Assembly (NCBI RefSeq): GCF_009870125.1
Contig: NC_046683.1
Location: 65,673,869-65,737,868 of the forward strand
Length of the DNA stretch: 64,000 bases
Direction: 5' to 3'
Origin: Drosophila pseudoobscura
Lineage: Eukaryota > Arthropoda > Insecta > Diptera > Drosophilidae
The notes below the pieces were generated by a model. The model saw only the letters and a list, made by a program, of their open reading frames with translations. It had not been told where the DNA came from and did not search any database. Positions 58,344-64,000 of this stretch are shown piece after piece (within the stretch, counting starts at the first letter, position 1; every line of letters starts with the position of its first letter). The translations under genes and the position numbers were made by a program.

Positions 58344-61300
58344 ATGGCGGACTTCCGTTTCGATATTAGGCCATTGTTTCCTGAGCCGATTGTCAGGGTG
58401 ACCTCGAACCTCCTGCCGCACACTTTTCGCGGCGATCGGCGTCAGTGCCTGTAAGTATTGAAACTGGACGCGGAATAGGAATATCGGTTCGCATCTCACC
58501 CAGAAAGTGTCCACTAACCTCTGCGTTTCCCAGAGACGCCACCTCGAAGATGTCGGAGATTATCGACCGTCTGGGAGAGCTGTCGGCCACGTCGCAGGGC
58601 CTGTCTAAGCCGGTGACCACGGCCCAGCGTCTGCGGATGTCCGAGAACCAGACCATCTATCTGCTGGCTGATACCGAGGCAGGACACAAGTAAGACCCAA
58701 GCAGCGTGTGATCCGAGTACGAACCTCAATAAATGTGCCTTTTCAGTGGAGCTGTGACTGGGCTGCTCAAGGTGGGGAACAAGGATCTGTATCTGTTCGA
58801 CGAGGCCGGTCAGACGCGCAAGGTGGAGCGGGCACCATCCATTCTGGACTTCTATGTGCACGAGTCCCGCCAGCGTACTGGTCTGGGCAAGCGTCTGTTC
58901 GAGACCATGCTGAGGGAGGAGAACTGGACCCCGTTGAAGTGCTCGGTGGACAGGCCGTCGGAGAAACTGCTGGCCTTCTTCGGCAAGCACTACGGCCTGG
59001 TGCGCACCATTCCGCAGTCCAATAACTTTGTCCTGTATGAGGGATACTTTAATGAAGCCAACTCCTCGAGTGGTCATGCCCACGCCCAGTCTTCGCAGGA
59101 GGCCAAAAACGAACTGCACATTACAAACAGGTGAGTCCCTGGGGGCGTGACCGGGAGCGCGACCGGTGCCGGTGCCGGGTCTGGGCCTGGCTTGGCTTGC
59201 CGCTGTTTGTGGCAATTAAGGCGTTCCTTTCGCTGCAGGAAACATTTCACTTTCAGTTGGCCATTTTTTTGGCCCCATTTGCATATCGTATGCAAATCGG
59301 ACTGCCGTCGTGGCCTGCATTGTTTCTTTCTTTGATTGTTTGTTTGGCCAAAGGAAGCCCCGCAAAGCCCCGACCCTCCCCGACCCGCTCCGATCTGATC
59401 GATATCCGAATGAAATCCAGCATAATTAATCACTAGTCTAAGGACTCGCGGTGGCCTGTTGCTTTATGCTTTTTCTTTCGCTTTTGCTGTTGCTTTCCGT
59501 GCCTTAAACTTAAACTTACTAATTGATCTTTCTCTCTCTCGCCATCCACATGTTGCGCTAACTAATGATAACCAACCATGACCATCATCATCAACCAACC
59601 AATAAACGAAACAAACAGTCCTAACACACAACTCTTTGGTGCTACTTACTTGGGCGAGGAAGTCAACCACAGGCGACACGGCTCCCAGCAGCAGAAGCAG
59701 ACCCCGAATGTGCTGCTGCAGCAAATAACACAGATCTCACCAAACGGACGGTATGGCGCCAGGCACCCCACCTGCACCATGGCAGAGGTACTAACAGACA
59801 AGTGGATGTGCGGAGGGGTTTTGCCCCGGAAGAGCACCCGGGGCGGCCCAAAGGGAATCTAAAAAATTATTCTAGTTTAGAGTTTTTTTTTTGGCTGAAT
59901 GATAAAAATTATTTGTTAAATAGTAGGCCACGGCCCCCAGAGTATTTGGAACTCTGAGTAGGCCTTTTCGCCGGTTCAAATTTCGTTGTTTCACGTGTGT
60001 CATTAGGAGAGCTCTCGGAAAAGTTCAGTTCAAATTTATATTCGAAACCAAACGGATCTCTCTTACAATTCCTAGTGTAGAAAATACTTTTTACTAGTAA
60101 TATTATTTTTTTTTTGTTTGTTTTACATTCAAAATATTTACAACGAAATCCCAAGCCGAGTCTCGTCGCGAATTGTGTCAAGTGTTTCGTGCCGATTAGT
60201 CGTTTCTAGTGTTGAAAATTATGGAAGCCAAACGCGGTAATAATGCCTCGGCCACACGCCATGCCACTCACGCATCTCGGACTAGTGTTGCCGTAAGTTG
60301 AACGTGTAGCTCAACCTCAACCATCTTGCACTGATGAGGGTTCCCTGGCTTTTGCAGTCACGCCATGGCCAGCAGCCCGCAGGTGCAGGAGGACAAGGAG
60401 CCACCATGTCACGCAAGCATGTCAGCGAGGCCAGCCTGACGCCCAGCCAGGCCAGACGGGATACCGATAACGTGAGCCTACTACTCGTGTTATGCCTTCG
60501 ACCATGCCGCGTGCTGACTCTCCCTCTTGCAGCCTCGCAAGAGTCCGTTGGATGCTCTGAGCCGGGCCGGCGTGGTTCGCCAGCAGGACCCCTTCCAACG
60601 TCGCTCGGGTCTGCAGGATGTGGACGAAGCCTTCCTGGCCACGAACGCCTTTGCCCGACCATCGCGCGTGCGTCACTCTGGACTAGATGGTTGGACTGAT
60701 GCCGGCGCTGCCGTTCCAGCAGCTGCACCTGCTGCCATGGCCCCCATCCGCGTGACTGGCGGACAGGACCAGGCTCAGGTGGTGTACCAACAACAGACGC
60801 AGTCGCAACAGGGCATGCCTTTGCAGGCGGCCGCTGGCACACAGGATCAGCAGCAGATGCCGCCGACGCTGCAACAAACGCCGCCGGTGGCTGCTGTGCC
60901 CTCTCTGCAGCAGTTCAATCAGCCGGCCGCTGGCCAGCCCACTCGCCACGAACCGTATCCCACTGGACGGGCCCATGTCCACCATAATCAGCAACAGCAG
61001 CAGCAGCAGGTTGCCTACGATCAGCAGCAACATCAACAGCAAATTGCCCAGCAGGAGACCCAGGCCATTGGCCAATCCCAGTCACAGGGACAACTGTCGC
61101 CACGCAAATATCAACAGCAGCCGCAGACGCAGGGCTTCGTAAATATCACAAAGTTCCTCGATAGCTTGCGGAGAGATTAAAGAGCCGTTCCTCTGCCCCC
61201 CCCCCCCACAGCCTAATCAGCCCAATGTCGGTGGCGGAGAACGCGCTGCGGCTGGCGGACCTGGCAGCGGAGGTCAACAGCAACAGCAGCAACAACAGCA

Positions 61301-63884
61301 GCAGCAGCAGCATGTTGGCGGCGGAGCCGCCCCGCCTCCCGAAGCCGAGATGTGCACCACGTGCCCCAACTGCCAGACCACCATCTACTTGGTGCGCTCC
61401 GCCGAAATGGGACATGGCGACAATTCTCTGCCCACACAATAGATGCAAAGCATCAAAAGACTAAATTTCCAGTAGAACCAAATCACCCATACAATCAGTT
61501 TCGAAAGAAAATGAATTCCAGTAGCCCCCGAAGGAGTAACCTAGTGTCGGACCACGTTCTCTGGGCCAAATTCTCTGTAATCCAAAATTTTCCTTGCAAG
61601 TGTTTTGTTTTTTTTTTTCTGGCTCGTTAGTGTCGTGAGAATGTTTATATTTATTTTTGTTAAATAAAAGCCAACCCTTAGCAGGGATGTGTGTGTGCGA
61701 TGTGTCACGACTTTCGCTGCCCCACAGAGTGGGTCAAATCCACCCTTAAGGAGAAAGTGGTGGTTGGATGACATGGAAGAGGGCAGGGTGGGTGCTGGCT
61801 GCGTGCCAAGGCGCTGTTTTGGGGGCGACATTTGGCCCACTAAAGCACCAAATTTACGTTTTGTAGCCCCGGATTTATATGAAGTTGTATGCTAAGCAAA
61901 GCAATTAATAAAGCAATTCCCTGATTCGCGCTACCACTCAAATGGGTCTTAATTAATACAAATAGTTAGATCTTATCACTAGAAAATACTAGAAATATTA
62001 TTTTTCCCATGAAAATGTACCTAATTTTGCCCCGTTTTCCATCCCATAGATAATTTCTGGAATCTCGAAGGTCAGCACCAAAGGCGCAGGTGGCACCGGC
62101 AATGGAGAGTCGAGCAGGTGAGGCGCAACATTCCTTGCATCCATCTATCCATCCAGATCATCCAGAGCATTACCTCCCAGTCCATTATCATTTCCGTGTA
62201 CCGTCTACATTTGGGTTTGATTTCTTTCTTTTCGTTTTTGTTTTTCAGAATCAAATAGATAAGGTCAATCCACATAAAATGCACACACGGCTACAATAGA
62301 CATACATACATATTAGATAATTCGGTAGAGAAAAAGATTTATAAACTTAAACAGGAATTGTACAAAGCTTTGATTTTAGCCAATTATTTATACTTTCGCC
62401 TAGTTAATTTACACAAAGAATTTACTTAATGTACGATAAAAATCAGCAGAAGACGCTGCCTGCACTTGCCGCACCACCCCAGGGCCACAGCCACAGCCAC
62501 AGGCACAGCCACGACCATCCAAACATACAAAAGATAATCCCACACTATCGGAACCGTCACACACAAACAAACAAATACCTGACAATTGTGATCACAAGAT
62601 ACATATCTATTTTTTAACATTTAACGACATTTACATTTATTTGTGGTAATTTATTCGTCCTTGTTTTCTTTTTACTTGTCGAGAAATAAAACAAAGAATA
62701 TTCTCGAGCATGCATCGAGTAACGAACCCAATGTCCATCCAAGAATTTTGTTCAGAATCTCAGGAGTGCAAATCAGTTTCTTTAAACCCCTTGTAACCCT
62801 CTTTCGACAGCGGCGGCCATGCCGATGGCAACAACATCGCAGAGGAGATGACCGCCCAAATGGACTTGCATCACCTGGAGGACCAGCAGCAGGCACACGG
62901 GCACATGAACACCAAACGTATGGACCTGCAGGAAGTCGCCGACCAGGAGGAGGCACACTTCATTCGGTACGGGCTGCCACCACAGATCGATTCACAGCCC
63001 GAGTTCGAACCAGAGCCGGAGCCATTAACACCACCATCACCGCCGGAGGTGGCCGAGAGCATCATCGGGGAGAACCGTAGGCCTGCGGGGTTCCATCTCA
63101 GCAAGCAGCACACTGGAATGAAGAATCGCTCCTCTGGCGTGGGCATGGCTGTGATGCCCACCAGCAAGATGGAGTTCAACCAGGAGGAGCGCGAGGACTT
63201 CGGCGTGGTCAAGATAAATCGTCCGCCGGGACACAATGGCCACTCGCTGGGCCACGACAACACAGACGCCGTGTCCACGGTGTCCTCCGGCAACGGCGGT
63301 CACCTCACCAACGAGGGCTACAACGATCTTAAGTTCTATCACAACAGATTGTGGTAAGGGAAGGAAGACGGCCCCCATCTCGGATCTTTTGTACGTGGCA
63401 TATTAAGCATAATCAAGCAGATTTAACCAACAATTTAGAGAGTTAGCATGTACTACTTAACCAGGCCTAGGCAAAACACAACCTACTACACAAACCACAA
63501 CCAGACGGTTCCTGTACTTCAGTTCGATCATTTTGTTGTGAGCTTCTTCAATGTTTTGTTGAATCGTTCATTTGTTACAAGCCTCGCACCCGGAACAGCA
63601 ACGTATCCGTTTCCGTATCCGTAATTTATAGCGTCACAATACAATACAATGTTAACAATAGCGAAATGTATGTAGAATAATTTCCGTCAGCACTAATTTA
63701 GAAAATGATTTTTTTTTTTTTTTTTAAACTCTCGATTTGTAGTAGCAGTCATGTATACTGAACCATATTTTACGGCTATAATCTCAATTGGGGTCCAGTC
63801 ACATAATTCAACCCAATGTGTGTATCTTCCAATTGCAGCAAACGTGAATATTACGAGCAACTATATGGCGACTATATGCTATAA
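58344..63884 (+). CDS. Tat: Alpha-tubulin N-acetyltransferase (MEC-17/ATAT1 family)
   Basis: Acetylates Lys40 of alpha-tubulin inside microtubules. Exons are 58344-58450, 58534-58689, 58747-59130, 59619-59787, 62050-62117, 62811-63353 and 63839-63884 (490 aa). Reading through the 63354 donor instead ends at 63357 (476 aa). The GNAT-like domain is at about residues 1-190: [31 protein letters not shown] with the acetyl-CoA loop [26 protein letters not shown] with the catalytic Asp of DRPS, and [10 protein letters not shown]. The long disordered tail is Gln/His/Pro-rich. AATAAA at 63978-63983. A separate gene lies in the 59788-62049 intron. Confidence 0.92.
60221..61442 (+). CDS. Unrecognised Gln-rich protein nested in a Tat intron
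   Basis: Exons are 60221-60292, 60358-60471, 60533-61138 and 61212-61442 (340 aa). All are in phase 0, with good donors (GTAAGT, GTGAGC, GTAAAT) and acceptors. If the last 73-bp intron is retained, the frame instead stops at 61180 after [13 protein letters not shown]. The N-terminal half is basic and conserved-looking ([51 protein letters not shown]). The middle is Gln-rich. The spliced end has [20 protein letters not shown], a CxxCxxC-like motif. AATAAA at 61663-61668 gives it its own 3' end. Same strand as Tat, and either a nested gene or an alternative product of the locus. Family not recognised. Confidence 0.75.
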
Positions 63885-64000
63885 CCAACCGCCCCCCGCC
63901 CCTCCCCCCAAAATATATAATCTCTAATCAACATTCCCGAATGAAAATTTGTCTTAAATTTTAGTTAATAGCGCCCAAATAAAGCACAATTTTTATCGAT

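Overview
The window is nuclear DNA from a Drosophila species. It holds the small heat-shock protein cluster known from D. melanogaster 67B, with its usual neighbours in order. The obscura group is likely: protein lengths differ slightly from what I remember of D. melanogaster, several DINE-1/INE-1 (Helitron-like) copies are present, and Hsp23-Hsp27 is duplicated. This species guess rests on memory, not on a search. Exon joins below were worked out by hand from GT/AG sites, reading phase and family resemblance, and all of them close in frame.

Layout. 1-3604 is a tandem array of a ~313-bp unit with shortened variants. 3605-5000 is dispersed repeat. Then come pyridoxal kinase (+), a small predicted secreted or membrane protein (+), kinesin-8 Klp67A (-) with a mitochondrial ribosome recycling factor (+) inside its second intron, a FAM76-family protein (+) and a mitochondrial [2Fe-2S] ferredoxin (-). 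The heat-shock cluster follows from 16.1 to 33.3 kb: Hsp67Bc (-), the rhodanese-domain gene Hsp67Bb (+), Hsp22 (+), a CG4461-like small Hsp (+), Hsp26 (-), Hsp67Ba (-), then Hsp23-Hsp27 twice (+). After it lie the RING-CH ubiquitin ligase CG4080 (-, with a 6.4-kb first intron), RpS17 (+), Shc (-), phosphoserine phosphatase astray (-) and alpha-tubulin acetyltransferase Tat (+), which has an unrecognised gene nested in an intron. Tat reaches the right edge.

Function. The small Hsp genes are compact and intronless, and most have a TATA box. Several have clear heat-shock elements, best seen at Hsp23. The housekeeping genes around them instead carry DRE (TATCGATA) or Ohler motif 1 elements. The two promoter styles sit side by side.

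Most interesting signals. (1) A dispersed repeat, called R1 here, ends in a run of GGTATATTT words (Ohler motif 6) that runs into a DRE or motif 1. Copies lie just upstream of five housekeeping genes (pyridoxal kinase, FAM76, CG4080, RpS17, Shc), each in the direction of transcription, so R1 may be a mobile repeat that carries a housekeeping core promoter. (2) A direct duplication of the whole Hsp23-Hsp27 block has nearly identical coding regions but diverged flanks, and a DINE-1 insertion separates the distal heat-shock element from the rest in copy 2. (3) A same-strand gene nested in Tat has two alternative C-termini.
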